Source: Janthinobacterium agaricidamnosum NBRC 102515 = DSM 9628 (GTDB lineage Bacteria; Pseudomonadota; Gammaproteobacteria; Burkholderiales; Burkholderiaceae_D). From it: a stretch of DNA of 64,000 nucleotides. A model generated the notes under the pieces. It ran no database searches. It was not told the origin of the DNA and saw only the letters and a list, made by a program, of their open reading frames with translations. Within the stretch, counting starts at the first letter, position 1. Each line of letters begins with the position of its first letter. Location: contig NZ_HG322949.1 of NCBI RefSeq assembly GCF_000723165.1, positions 4,410,019-4,474,018 on the forward strand, in the 5' to 3' direction. Positions 53,355-62,232 of the stretch are shown piece by piece. Made by a program: the position numbers and the translations under genes.

Positions 53355-54425
53355 TTACTCCGGCCGCGGCGCTTCTTCCGTCAATTCTGGCGGCTCAGGC
53401 AATTCCGCAGGCGGCGGCGCCAGTTTTTTGCGTTGGAACGGCTTGCGCAGCAAGACCCAGTATCGATTGTCTTTCTTCCGGTTGCGGAACAAATGCACGC
53501 CCAGGCCGATCAATAGCAACAGCAAGACCGCGCCCAGCGCCAGCCAGGCCATCGGGCTGAACCAGCCGGCGGACGCCTTCTTTTCCACATGCGGCGGCTT
53601 TTTCAACGCTGGCGGCTTCAACGGCGCCGGCGGTTCGACCATGGCCACTGGCGGCGCCGCCAACGCATGCTGCAATACCTTGACCTTGCCTTCCAGCTCC
53701 GCCAGCTTGCTGGCCAGCGCGGCATTCCCGGCATCCAGCGCGGCGCATTGCGGGCCGCTATCGGCAGCCGCCTGCGGACCGCAAGTGGCCGGGGCGGGCT
53801 GGCGCGGAGGCGGCGCCGGCCTGGCCACCGGCGGCTTCGGTGCGGCAGCTTCAGCAGTCGGAGCAACAGCGGCAGCAGGCACGGTCCTGGCGGGCAAAGC
53901 AACGCGCGCCTTGGCGGCCGGCACGGCGGGATCGCGCGCCGGTGCCGCTGCGGCCACAGCAGGCGGCACGGGTAATGGCTGCGGTAGCGGCGGCGCTGGC
54001 GGCGCGGGATTGGCGCTCAAGCCGAGCGTGGCGATGCGCACCTTGCTGCGCCCGCCCGCGCTCAACTCCAGGAACACATGCAGATAGGTGGCATCGATGC
54101 GCTTGCGCGACGTCAGATGCAGAAATTGTTTTGCTCCGCGCTGGACGATGCTGATATCGACGCCGTCGAGCGCCGGATTCCTCGCGATATTGGCGCCGCG
54201 ATACACATCCGGCGACGCCACGCGCACCCGCAAGCCATTGATGTCATCGGCGGCCAGCGCAGTCAGTTCGATGTCGGCGGTCAGCGGCTGGCCGATGTAC
54301 GACAACACCGTGATATCGCCCAGCTCGGCCGCCTCGACCGCGCCGCCGGCCACGGCGCACAGCGACGCGGCCAACAGGATGGCGCCGGTGCGGCGTGTCA
54401 AACCGAAAAATATGCTGCGATGCAT
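53355..54425 (-). CDS. FimV N-terminal domain-like membrane protein
   Basis: This 356-residue protein has a signal peptide (1-32) and a domain opening ELGDITVLSYIGQPLTADIE, the N-terminal motif of FimV and its relatives. A long Pro/Ala-rich region (about 140-225) follows, then a short coiled stretch (NAALASKLAELEGKVKVLQH), one membrane helix (about 291-310) and a basic-to-acidic tail. FimV organises polar pili and type II secretion at the pole by binding peptidoglycan. No LysM or TPR is visible, so this is a shorter relative of unknown function. Confidence 0.7.
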   Translation of the reverse strand: MHRSIFFGLTRRTGAILLAASLCAVAGGAVEAAELGDITVLSYIGQPLTADIELTALAADDINGLRVRVASPDVYRGANIARNPALDGVDISIVQRGAKQFLHLTSRKRIDATYLHVFLELSAGGRSKVRIATLGLSANPAPPAPPLPQPLPVPPAVAAAAPARDPAVPAAKARVALPARTVPAAAVAPTAEAAAPKPPVARPAPPPRQPAPATCGPQAAADSGPQCAALDAGNAALASKLAELEGKVKVLQHALAAPPVAMVEPPAPLKPPALKKPPHVEKKASAGWFSPMAWLALGAVLLLLLIGLGVHLFRNRKKDNRYWVLLRKPFQRKKLAPPPAELPEPPELTEEAPRPE

Positions 54426-54567
54426 GGAGTAGCCGCTTATTGCAATAAGGAAAGTGTATCAGCTATAACGGCAGAAAATCGCTGAAGTATAGCCTTGAGG
54501 CATCTTCCGGCGCGTTTTTCCAGGGCGGAGTACACTCGTGAGTCTGATTCAAGACGAAAGGAACACT

Positions 54568-55962
54568 ATGAGCAGCAGAATGGAGCGCGATAGTTTCGGC
54601 CCGATTGAAGTACCCGCGGATAAATTATGGGGGGCGCAAACCCAGCGCTCGCTGGAACATTTTCACATTTCCACCGAACGCATGCCGCCCGAACTGATCG
54701 CGGCGCTGGCCACCGTCAAGCGCGCGGCCGCCCACGTCAACCTGGGCCTGGGCTTGCTGGAAGGATCGAAGGCCGTCGGCATCACCCTGGCCGCCGATGA
54801 GGTACTGGCCGGCAAGCACGCCGGCGAATTCCCGCTGGCCGTGTGGCAAACCGGTTCCGGCACGCAGAGCAATATGAACATGAATGAAGTGCTGGCCAAC
54901 CGCGGTTCCGAATTGATGGGCGGCGTGCGCGGCGGCGAACGCTTGCTGCACCCGAATGACGACGTCAACCTGGGCCAGTCGTCGAACGACATTTTCCCGA
55001 CCGCAATCCACGTCGCCGCCGCGCTGGCGGTGGCCAATAGCGTGCTGCCGGCGCTGCGCCAGTTGCGCGCCACGCTGGACGCCAAGGCGACCGCCTTCGC
55101 CGGCATCGTCAAGATCGGCCGCACCCATTTGCAAGACGCCACGCCGCTGACGCTGGGCCAGGAATTTTCCGGCTATGTGGCGCAGCTCGATTTTGCCGAA
55201 CACATCATCAATGCCGCCTTGCCGCCGCTGCTGCAACTGGCGGCCGGCGGCACCGCCGTCGGCACCGGCTTGAATGCGCACGTCGAATTCGCCGACAAGA
55301 TCGCCGCCGAACTGGCGGCCCGCACGGCGTTGCCATTCGCCAGCGCCAGCAACAAATTCGCCGCCTTGGCCGCGCACGATGCGCTGGTCGCGGCGCACGG
55401 CGCGCTGAAAACGCTGGCCACCGCGCTGATGAAAATCGCCAACGACGTGCGCTGGATGGCGTCCGGCCCGCGCTCCGGTCTCGGCGAAATCACCATCCCG
55501 GAAAACGAACCGGGCAGCTCCATCATGCCGGGCAAGGTCAATCCAACCCAGTGCGAGGCGCTGACCATGCTGTGCTGCCAGGTGTTCGGCAACGATGTCG
55601 CCGTCACGCTCGGCGGCGCATCGGGCAACTTTGAATTGAATGTGTTCAAGCCACTGATCGCGCATAACTTCCTGCAAAGCGCGCGCCTGCTGGCTGACGG
55701 CATGCTCAGCTTCGACGAACATTGCGCGCACGGCATCGAGGCGAACCGCGAACGCATCGGCGAATTGATGGAGCGTTCCTTGATGCTAGTCACTGCGCTG
55801 GCGCCGCACATCGGCTACGACCGCGCCGCGCAAATCGCCAAGAAGGCGCAGCACGAAGGCACGACCTTGAAGGAAGCGGCGCTGGAACTGGGCTTTGTGA
55901 CTGCGCAGCAGTTTGAACAGTGGATCGTACCGCTGGACATGACCCGGCCTGACGCTAAATAA
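54568..55962 (+). CDS. fumC: Fumarate hydratase class II
   Basis: This 464-residue iron-free fumarase of the TCA cycle starts [20 protein letters not shown]. The superfamily signature [17 protein letters not shown] is intact, as are [19 protein letters not shown] and the active-site region [30 protein letters not shown] precedes the ATG at 54568. A nine-pair hairpin without T-tract (55975-55996) follows. Class II enzymes resist oxidative stress, in contrast to the iron-sulfur class I. Confidence 0.96.
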   Translation: MSSRMERDSFGPIEVPADKLWGAQTQRSLEHFHISTERMPPELIAALATVKRAAAHVNLGLGLLEGSKAVGITLAADEVLAGKHAGEFPLAVWQTGSGTQSNMNMNEVLANRGSELMGGVRGGERLLHPNDDVNLGQSSNDIFPTAIHVAAALAVANSVLPALRQLRATLDAKATAFAGIVKIGRTHLQDATPLTLGQEFSGYVAQLDFAEHIINAALPPLLQLAAGGTAVGTGLNAHVEFADKIAAELAARTALPFASASNKFAALAAHDALVAAHGALKTLATALMKIANDVRWMASGPRSGLGEITIPENEPGSSIMPGKVNPTQCEALTMLCCQVFGNDVAVTLGGASGNFELNVFKPLIAHNFLQSARLLADGMLSFDEHCAHGIEANRERIGELMERSLMLVTALAPHIGYDRAAQIAKKAQHEGTTLKEAALELGFVTAQQFEQWIVPLDMTRPDAK

Positions 55963-55974
55963 ATACGGCAGATT

Positions 55975-55996
55975 GAAGACCTGGCGACAGGTCTTC
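55975..55996 (+). terminator. Hairpin after fumC
   Basis: GAAGACCTG and CAGGTCTTC pair around a GCGA loop. No T-tract follows, so termination is uncertain. Confidence 0.45.
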
Positions 55997-56104
55997 CAGT
56001 AGACTGTTGGCCCCGGCAATTTTTACCGCTTCGACAGCGCCTGCCAAAAGACCAGCGACATGTCGTCCAGGTGCTTAAAACACATTATTAGAATTGAGGA
56101 TAGA

Positions 56105-56323
56105 ATGCAAAAAGTAAGCTTTGACCTGACATCGGATTACGTCGAATTGAATCAGCTGTTGAAATTGAGCGGCCTGTGCGACAGCGGCGGCGCCGGCAAG
56201 GTACTGGTGGCCAGCGGTGTCGTATCGGTCGACGGCAAGAAGGAATTGCGTAAAACTTGCAAGATCCGCGCCGGCCAGACCGTCGGCATCGGCGATATCC
56301 GCATCAGCGTGGTAGCCGCCTGA
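56105..56323 (+). CDS. Small S4-domain RNA-binding protein (YbcJ-like)
   Basis: This 72-residue protein is a single S4 RNA-binding domain (YVELNQLLKLSGLCDSGGAG, then VLVASGVVSVDGKKELRKTC, then RAGQTVGIGDIRI). Relatives such as YbcJ associate with ribosomal RNA. GAGGATAGA precedes the ATG at 56105. Confidence 0.85.
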   Translation: MQKVSFDLTSDYVELNQLLKLSGLCDSGGAGKVLVASGVVSVDGKKELRKTCKIRAGQTVGIGDIRISVVAA

Positions 56324-56430
56324 GCCGGCTAACAACGCAGGCAATTTTGTATTTCAGATACCCTAGCTGTTCAAACCGGGCTGAGCGCGATCAAATCGAC
56401 ATTGATGAAGTTGTTTATATTGTAATGCAG

Positions 56431-56496
56431 GGTACCTGACAAAACGTTCAGGGCAAGGCGGTGCAACGCCGCCATGGGCGTTTTGTCAGGTGCTCT
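56431..56496. repeat. Repeat family B, copy 2 (66 bp palindromic)
   Basis: CCTGACAAAACGTT and GGCGTTTTGTCAGG are inverted ends. The core CAGGGCAAGGCGGTGCAACG differs from copy 1 at one base. It lies between the S4-domain gene and the DUF883-like gene. Confidence 0.82.
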
Positions 56497-56532
56497 GGGT
56501 ATATCAACCAGAACAGCTTGAAGAGGGGCGCC

Positions 56533-56820
56533 ATGGACAACTCCGCGCAAAATATCGAAACCCAGCACCGCCTGATCGGCGACTTGCGCATGGTGATAGA
56601 AAACGCTGAAGCATTGCTGCGCAATACCGACAAATACAGCAGCGCAATACATCAAAACGCCCGCGCCAGGCTGGAACAGGCCTTGCTGTCAGCCACCGAA
56701 GAATTGGCCCGCTTTGAAGACGCCCAGCTCGACCGCATGATCGCCACCACCGCAGCGGCCAGCGAACGCTGCGACGACCGCAGCGGCGAAGCGCGTGTAC
56801 TGCGCGCATTCGAGCGCTAG
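56533..56820 (+). CDS. DUF883 (ElaB/YqjD)-like small protein without membrane anchor
   Basis: This 95-residue charged helical protein (HRLIGDLRMVIENAEALLRN) resembles the N-terminal part of the DUF883 ribosome-associated membrane proteins. The C-terminal membrane helix of that family is absent and the protein ends RVLRAFER. GAGGGG precedes the ATG. It may be a soluble variant. Confidence 0.65.
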   Translation: MDNSAQNIETQHRLIGDLRMVIENAEALLRNTDKYSSAIHQNARARLEQALLSATEELARFEDAQLDRMIATTAAASERCDDRSGEARVLRAFER

Positions 56821-56830
56821 CCCCACGCTT

Positions 56831-57295
56831 TTACCGCAGAGCTTTCTTCCCCAGCAAGGCATCCAGCGACAAGCGTCCCGGACCGAAGGCAAACAAGGCC
56901 AGCAATAAAGCGCCCCAGTAAAAATGGTCGTTGATCGCCGCCGGACATTCGAATGAAAACAATTGTGGGTAAGAAATCACCGCCATCGCGTTGACGAAGA
57001 ACAAGGCCAGTGCTGCCGGACGCGACAGCAAGCCGGCGAACAGCAATATCGGCAGGCACAGTTCACCCGTTGCGCCCAGCACCGCGGCCAGATCCGGCGG
57101 CAGTAGCGGTACCTGGTATTCATCGCGGAACAGCGCCAGTGTCGCGCCCCAGTCGCTGACCTTGATCATGCCGGCTTTAAAGAACTGCCAGCCGACATAC
57201 CAGCGGATGAACAAGCTCATCAATGAGCCAGCCCAATCGCCGATGACGGCATCAAAACGGGTAGTGCCACGGTACAAGTCCAGTATGGTTTTCAT
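56831..57295 (-). CDS. DoxX family membrane protein, third gene of the bufferin operon
   Basis: This 154-residue membrane protein has four predicted helices (SLMSLFIRWYVGWQFFKAG, LAAVLGATGELCLPILLFAG, PAALALFFVNAMAVISY and FYWGALLLALFAFGPGRL). DoxX proteins commonly accompany DUF2282 and DUF692 genes, where they are called BufD. They may connect maturation or metal handling to the respiratory membrane, which is inference. It lies 75 bases after the fusion gene on the same strand and ends the operon. Confidence 0.85.
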   Translation of the reverse strand: MKTILDLYRGTTRFDAVIGDWAGSLMSLFIRWYVGWQFFKAGMIKVSDWGATLALFRDEYQVPLLPPDLAAVLGATGELCLPILLFAGLLSRPAALALFFVNAMAVISYPQLFSFECPAAINDHFYWGALLLALFAFGPGRLSLDALLGKKALR

Positions 57296-57370
57296 GATTT
57301 TCTCGATAGGGTGGTAAACAGCCGGCCCAGGAACCGGATGGGGATAGAGTTAAGACAATTGTTCGAGCAG

Positions 57371-59014
57371 CTACGTTGCGTGGAGCATTCCGCAAATCAA
57401 ACCATGTTCGACCCATGACTGCATATTCGCCGCGACGTCGAAGTTGTCATCGAGATCGAACGCGGCATCGAGCGCGGCGCCCATATTGCCGCCCTGCGCC
57501 AACACCGCCAGGGCCGCATGCGTCGCCCGGTCCAGCAGCAGTACTTGCGGCTTCCAGCACGGCCGGCCGACGATGGCGTAGCTGGCCGCATGCAACTCGG
57601 CCGGGAATGGCGCCGCCGCTGGCTGATGCGCTTGCCATAAAGGTGCGATGGCCCATGCCGATACCAGCAGCCAGGCCGCCGGATGCAAGACCAGCCGGAC
57701 ACTTTCCAGCTGATCGGGCGTCAGCGCGCCCAGTTCGGCAGCCGTGGTCGGCACGGCGTCGGGCGCATAATGGGCCCGGTGCAAAGCCCATTCCAGGCGC
57801 GCCATGTCCGCCAGGTAAGGCAGCTCGGCAACATGCGGAAAGTCCGCCAGGAATGCGGCAAACGATGCGCCGTAGCGGTTCAGGTCGGGATTATCGGATG
57901 GGTGCTCCATGCCGTAAGCCCGCGTCAAGCCGCCAAAAAACTCTGCGCCGACCAGCAAGCGCACTACCGGATAAGCGTTCGCCAGGGTTTTCTCCCACGT
58001 CACGGTCAAATTGCCGCGATACAAGGCCAGGCGGTGCGCCACATGCGGGTCGTCCTTGCAATGTTCCAGTATCAACGCCGTAGCGGCCGGCTCGAATAGC
58101 GCATCGGCAAAGTCTTGCTGCAGACTTGCCATGCCAGCGGCGACCAGCGCCGTGCCGCGGCCAGTGGCGGCATGCGTCGCGGCTGGCGCGGCGGCATAGG
58201 CAGCAGCAATCGCGTCCGCCTTGGCGGCCTCGCCCAGCAACACGTCGAGTGCAGGAATATCGCTATCCCATTCGATCAGCGTCGGCACCTTGCCAAAACG
58301 CTGCAAGGCAGCCTGGTACAAGGCCCATACCGGTTCAGCGACGGCCGCGCCATGATTGTCGATCAGCGCTTGCGGCGTCGCCAGGTGGCCGGCAAGGTGG
58401 ATCTCGCCGACGCTGCCGACAGCAATCGCAGCGATCGCTTGCAGCGCATCCTCTTGATGGTTGCACTGGTTCACGTACAGGTTATTGATGTCCAGCAGCA
58501 AGCCGCAACCCGTGCGCGCGGCCAGCGCCGCCATGAATTGCGCCTCGCTCATGCTATCGTCGCGGAAACGCACATAGGTGGACACATTTTCCAGCAAGAT
58601 CGACCGCTTCAATACCTCTTGCACCCGCTCGACCCGCTGGCACAGCAAATCCAGCATCGATACGTTCAAGACCAGCGGTAATAAATCGTTCAGTTGCCGG
58701 TCGAATACCGCGCCCCAGCATAAATGCTCGGATACCAGCGCCGGTTCGACTTGCTCGACCAGCGCACGCACCCGCTGCAGATGTTGTTCAGAAAATCCGC
58801 GCGCCGACCCCAGGCCCAGGCCGACGCCATGCAGGCTGAAGCGGTAATCGCGCCGCAATTGTTGCAGCACATGCCAGTCCCAGCCAGCCTGGTCCAGATA
58901 ATTCTCGGTATGGACTTCCAGCCAGGCCGCTGGCGGCCGCTGTTCGACGAACTGGCGGTAATGCGGGGCCCGCAATCCCACTCCCGTGCCGCTGAAAACC
59001 AGAGTGTGCGACAT
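57371..59014 (-). CDS. DUF692::DUF2063 fusion, bufferin maturation enzyme and partner
   Basis: This 547-residue protein joins two proteins that are usually separate. Residues 1 to about 270 are a DUF692 multinuclear non-heme iron oxidase (MNIO, BufB/MbnB type) with putative metal ligands in [56 protein letters not shown] and GEIHLAGH. After an Ala-rich linker (about 265-290), residues 290-547 are a DUF2063 partner protein (BufC type) with [20 protein letters not shown] and [20 protein letters not shown] enzymes oxidise cysteines of a precursor peptide, and the partner binds it. The precursor is encoded 33 bases upstream. The frame is continuous. Confidence 0.88.
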   Translation of the reverse strand: MSHTLVFSGTGVGLRAPHYRQFVEQRPPAAWLEVHTENYLDQAGWDWHVLQQLRRDYRFSLHGVGLGLGSARGFSEQHLQRVRALVEQVEPALVSEHLCWGAVFDRQLNDLLPLVLNVSMLDLLCQRVERVQEVLKRSILLENVSTYVRFRDDSMSEAQFMAALAARTGCGLLLDINNLYVNQCNHQEDALQAIAAIAVGSVGEIHLAGHLATPQALIDNHGAAVAEPVWALYQAALQRFGKVPTLIEWDSDIPALDVLLGEAAKADAIAAAYAAAPAATHAATGRGTALVAAGMASLQQDFADALFEPAATALILEHCKDDPHVAHRLALYRGNLTVTWEKTLANAYPVVRLLVGAEFFGGLTRAYGMEHPSDNPDLNRYGASFAAFLADFPHVAELPYLADMARLEWALHRAHYAPDAVPTTAAELGALTPDQLESVRLVLHPAAWLLVSAWAIAPLWQAHQPAAAPFPAELHAASYAIVGRPCWKPQVLLLDRATHAALAVLAQGGNMGAALDAAFDLDDNFDVAANMQSWVEHGLICGMLHAT

Positions 59015-59047
59015 GATAGCCGGGCCCCGTTATGCTAAAAAATGAAA

Positions 59048-59302
59048 TTACTTCGCTGGCGTCAGGGAACCGCCGACTTTTTCGCAGGTGCCTTTGGCGA
59101 CATATTTCCACTCTTTCGGCGACATGTCGACTTTCGACTGGCCGGCGCAGGAATGGCTGCCGTTGGCGGTGGCGCAATCGTTTTGGCCGGCCTTGGCCAC
59201 ACCGAAGCATTTGTCTTTGGCGCCAGTATCGGCGGCGCTGGCGGTACCTGCTGCGCACAGACCAGCAAGGGCGGCGGCGATCAAGGCTTGACGTTTGTTC
59301 AT
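59048..59302 (-). CDS. DUF2282 bufferin-type metallophore precursor (BufA1-like)
   Basis: This 84-residue protein has a signal peptide ([20 protein letters not shown], to about ASA at 21-23) and a mature part with four Cys: Cys32 ([14 protein letters not shown]), Cys43, Cys52 (GSHSCAGQS) and Cys73 (GTCEKVGG). This spacing is the hallmark of DUF2282. Members were recently shown to be periplasmic copper-binding peptides (bufferins) whose cysteines are modified by the MNIO enzyme. AGGAGAAATACC precedes the ATG at 59302. It is the first gene of a three-gene operon. Confidence 0.9.
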   Translation of the reverse strand: MNKRQALIAAALAGLCAAGTASAADTGAKDKCFGVAKAGQNDCATANGSHSCAGQSKVDMSPKEWKYVAKGTCEKVGGSLTPAK

Positions 59303-59558
59303 GGTATTTCTCCTGGATAAAATGGGGTAAAAAACGTACAACGGATTGAGCAGCTTAAAAACTTGAAACCGATGCTACATCGCTGCAACTGAACGGTAGT
59401 CGCGGCGGCATGCCGATTCCTTACACACTTTTTTTAAAAATTTCGACATGATCAATTTCCCTTAGGAAATGACAACTTGGATTCTACTGAATTCAACGGG
59501 AACATCAGTGGAATTTATTGAGGCACAGCGGCAAAGCAACAGCGTATGCCGGAATAAA
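59303..59558. other. Bufferin operon leader and promoter region
   Basis: There is no gene. It holds a possible ECF-type promoter (59397-59425) and an 88-base leader before the bufferin precursor. An AT-rich block follows, up to the terminator at 59559. Confidence 0.5.
59397..59425 (-). promoter_or_regulatory. Possible ECF sigma factor promoter of the bufferin operon
   Basis: On the minus strand TGTAAG (59425-59420), a 17-base spacer and CGACTA (59402-59397) resemble ECF promoters of the GTAAC/CGTCTA kind. The leader would be about 88 bases. No sigma or anti-sigma gene is in the operon. Confidence 0.4.
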
Positions 59559-59597
59559 AAAGCCCCGCGAGTGCTGCATCGGTGCACGCGGGGCTTT
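59559..59597 (-). terminator. Terminator after the YjfB-like gene
   Basis: On the minus strand AAAGCCCCGCG pairs with CGCGGGGCTTT and ends in a T-tract. It also insulates the bufferin operon from upstream transcription. Confidence 0.85.
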
Positions 59598-59695
59598 CCA
59601 GGCAAAAAAGTCTAAAAAAACAATAAAATCCTGCCCACGCCATCTGCATGGCGCTTTATTTCACTACCCGTCCGATAGGCAATTAACCGCAACAA

Positions 59696-59896
59696 TCAGG
59701 CAGTGGTATTGATACGGCTACCGAGATGCGGGGGCAGGTTCGGTGTCGATTGCACTGGCGGCAAGGATTCGATCAGCGCGGTCGCGGTCGAACTCTGGAT
59801 ATCCTGTGCTTTTTTCAAAACGGCAATACCGACTGCTTGCTGTGTCCCGGTTTGGGCCATAGTTATTGATAATTGCGCAATTCCGCCGACGTCCAT
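59696..59896 (-). CDS. YjfB-like putative motility protein
   Basis: This 66-residue protein (MDVGGIAQLSITMAQTGTQQ, then AVGIAVLKKAQDIQSSTATA) resembles the YjfB family of small putative motility proteins. GGAGAACGAT precedes the ATG at 59896. The sigma-28 type promoter just upstream supports flagellar-regulon control. The function of the family is unknown. Confidence 0.75.
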   Translation of the reverse strand: MDVGGIAQLSITMAQTGTQQAVGIAVLKKAQDIQSSTATALIESLPPVQSTPNLPPHLGSRINTTA

Positions 59897-59924
59897 ATCG
59901 TTCTCCATTAAGGGTCTAACAGTA

Positions 59925-59951
59925 TTAACGGGTAGCCAGGGTAATACTTTA
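59925..59951 (-). promoter_or_regulatory. Sigma-28 (FliA) type promoter for the YjfB-like gene
   Basis: On the minus strand TAAAGTAT (59951-59944), an 11-base spacer and CCCGTTAA (59932-59925) match the flagellar consensus at 13 of 16 positions. The predicted start lies about 20 bases before the ATG. Confidence 0.62.
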
Positions 59952-59954
59952 GCT

Positions 59955-60527
59955 TTATTTTGAGCATGGCGGCGCATGCCCGATACGCGCGAGCAGCCAT
60001 GCCAGCACGTCTTGCTGCGCATTCAAGTCCAGCCAGCGCACGCCGGGACGCAGATTAGCGGGCGCGGCAGTATCGGACGCGACCGCGATGACATGCGGGT
60101 CTGAGGGGTACAGCGGCGACTGGCCCAGGTCGGGGCGGAAGATTTCCAGCTTGGCTATGGGATCGTTTTTAAACCCTTCCACCAGCGTCAGGTCGGCCGC
60201 TCCCATGCGCGCCAGTTGCTGGCTCAAGGTCGGTTCCGGCGCACCGCGCAATTCATGCACGATGGCAAAGCGGTACGGCGACGCGACCAATACCTCGGCA
60301 GCCCCGGCCAGGCGCAGCCGCGCACTATCCTTGCGCGGCGGCTCCAGTTCCAGGTCGTGATGGCTATGCTTGATCAAATTCACCCGCAAACCACGCGCAG
60401 ATAGTTGCGCGACAAGGAATTCCAGCAAAGTCGTCTTGCCGCTGCCTGAACGGCCAATCACGCCCAGCACATTGCGCGCGGCGGCGTCCGCCGCCACGCC
60501 AGGGGGAATGGTAGTTTCTTGATGCAT
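59955..60527 (-). CDS. mobB: Molybdopterin-guanine dinucleotide biosynthesis protein B
   Basis: This 190-residue P-loop GTPase-like adaptor assists MobA in making the MGD cofactor. The Walker A motif is [14 protein letters not shown] (Gly25-Lys31-Thr32). [20 protein letters not shown] and [20 protein letters not shown] are conserved MobB features. No other molybdenum cofactor gene is close by. It lies just upstream of the sigma-28 promoter of the YjfB-like gene on the same strand. Confidence 0.92.
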   Translation of the reverse strand: MHQETTIPPGVAADAAARNVLGVIGRSGSGKTTLLEFLVAQLSARGLRVNLIKHSHHDLELEPPRKDSARLRLAGAAEVLVASPYRFAIVHELRGAPEPTLSQQLARMGAADLTLVEGFKNDPIAKLEIFRPDLGQSPLYPSDPHVIAVASDTAAPANLRPGVRWLDLNAQQDVLAWLLARIGHAPPCSK

Positions 60528-60642
60528 GAGCCAGCCTTCTGCCGTCGGTAAGAATGGCGCCCATTATACGCAGCCATGGGGAATGGGAAAAACAGTCCGC
60601 TCCTCCTGGGTGCGCCGGCGGCACAAGACTATGCCACGCCGC

Positions 60643-60675
60643 CATCGGCATCGGCATCGGCATCGGCATCGGCAT
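60643..60675. repeat. Hexanucleotide tandem repeat CATCGG x5
   Basis: Five perfect copies of CATCGG and a partial sixth lie between the mobB start and the phosphoesterase stop. This simple-sequence repeat is non-coding on both strands for the genes called and could vary in copy number. Confidence 0.8.
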
Positions 60676-60689
60676 TTTGCCAGCCGCCG

Positions 60690-62126
60690 TCATCCCCGTG
60701 GCGCAGGAGCATCCAGTTTGCCGCGCTTCCTGCGTCGCTTTCCAATCGCCAGCGGGATGGTGGCAGGCTTGTCGCCCGGCGGCTTTGTATGCCTGGCGAC
60801 TTTGGCGATTTGTTTTTCGGCGGCGATCGCCCCCGCTTCCTCGGCCGACAACATCATCGTCATCGATTGCGCCGTCACGGCATGCATGCCGCTCTCCCAC
60901 GCCGCCGAGGCAAGCAGCGCGGCTTCCGGCAGCGCCGGCAAGCTGCGCGGCTGCGCTTCCGACAGCAGCGGCCCCAGGTGCGCGGCCGCGCCCACTCTCG
61001 GCCCCATGTCCGGGATAGTCCCCTCCATCGAGCGGCAAAAGCGCAGCAGGATGGTTTTGATGATGGCACTGTGGTCCAGCACGCCATGGTGGACACTGCT
61101 TGCGGCCACCCATGGCGAAATGGCGAAGGCCGGCACGCGCACGCCGTATTGGCGGAAAGCCGGGTCGGCGTCGATCGCCGCGCCCGGCGCGACATGGTCG
61201 TAAAAGCCGCCATGTTCGTCGTAGCACAGGATCAGCAGGGTGTCGTTCCAGCCGGGTCCGTTCGACAGCGCTTGATACACTTGTGCGGCCAATGCCTGGC
61301 CGGCACGCACGTCGGCCGGCGGATGGTCGTCGTTTTCAAAGAAATGCGGATCGATCCATGATACGGCCGGCAAAGTGCCGGCCAGCGCGTCGCCGATAAA
61401 GCCGTAGCGGCGCTGGCTGGAACCGAAGGGCTCGTAATGTTCCGAAGTCCGGTAATGATCGTCGGTCAGCGCCAGGCTCCATGGCTTCCAGAAGGAATAA
61501 AATTTCCAGCTGACGCAGGCGCTGTCCAGGTGCCGCACAAAGGACTTGTTGGCGTACAAGGGAACCCGCTTGCTATCCTTGCTGCCGGCCGCCTTGCCGC
61601 TGATGGCGTACAGCCGGTTCGGCCAGGTTGCGCCGGGTACCGAACTGTACCAGCGGTCGCACACGCAAAATTGTTGCGCAAGAAAATCATAAACCGGCAA
61701 GTCGGCGGCATTGTAATACCCCATCACCAGCGGGAAATCGGCATCGCCCGGGTGCGTCAGCAGGTAGTCGTCGATAAAACCGCCATTACCATTAGACAAT
61801 TGCCGCGCCACCGATGCGCCGCCATGGCCCGGATCCTGGTCCGGCCTGAACGCCGTCCGCGCCAGGTGATGTACCGGATAGTCGCGGCCCGCGTGGCTAT
61901 TCATAAACCCCGCCTGCAAGCCATCGATATCGCCGCGCCCGCCCTCCAGGCTCAGATAACCGAGCATATGGTCGAAGGAACGGTTTTCCATCATCAGCAC
62001 GACGATATGCTTGATCTTGTCGAGATTGGCGATAGCGGCAGCCAGCCCGATGGCGGCGCGCTGCGACAACTCGCCCGCGCCATCGGACGACTCTGAGGAT
62101 ACGGCGGTTCCGATATTCATACGCAC
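60690..62126 (-). CDS. PF04185 phosphoesterase (phospholipase C-like)
   Basis: This 478-residue protein belongs to the phospholipase C/acid phosphatase (PF04185) family of alkaline-phosphatase-fold hydrolases. IKHIVVLMMENRSFDHMLGY holds the metal and nucleophile region. VPGATWPNRLYAISG and ILCYDEHGGFYDHVAPG supply further metal ligands. No signal peptide is visible, unlike most secreted phospholipases C, so it may be cytoplasmic or exported by another route. The C-terminal 60 residues are Ala- and Lys/Arg-rich. The substrate cannot be inferred. Confidence 0.82.
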   Translation of the reverse strand: MRMNIGTAVSSESSDGAGELSQRAAIGLAAAIANLDKIKHIVVLMMENRSFDHMLGYLSLEGGRGDIDGLQAGFMNSHAGRDYPVHHLARTAFRPDQDPGHGGASVARQLSNGNGGFIDDYLLTHPGDADFPLVMGYYNAADLPVYDFLAQQFCVCDRWYSSVPGATWPNRLYAISGKAAGSKDSKRVPLYANKSFVRHLDSACVSWKFYSFWKPWSLALTDDHYRTSEHYEPFGSSQRRYGFIGDALAGTLPAVSWIDPHFFENDDHPPADVRAGQALAAQVYQALSNGPGWNDTLLILCYDEHGGFYDHVAPGAAIDADPAFRQYGVRVPAFAISPWVAASSVHHGVLDHSAIIKTILLRFCRSMEGTIPDMGPRVGAAAHLGPLLSEAQPRSLPALPEAALLASAAWESGMHAVTAQSMTMMLSAEEAGAIAAEKQIAKVARHTKPPGDKPATIPLAIGKRRRKRGKLDAPAPRG

Positions 62127-62232
62127 TCCCTGGGCCGGCGTGGATCTGATGGCGACCTAGGTTCGACTCACTGTGCGTCTTATTGTTCAGCAGATTGCTG
62201 CTGGGTTTGATCTGTCACAAACAAGCACGGCA

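Noticed and set aside
54625..55731. 368-codon minus-strand frame opposite fumC
   Set aside because: It is a shadow of the well-supported fumC gene.
60643..60675. CRISPR array
   Set aside because: The repeats are 6 bp and contiguous without spacers. No CRISPR array or cas gene was seen anywhere in the window.
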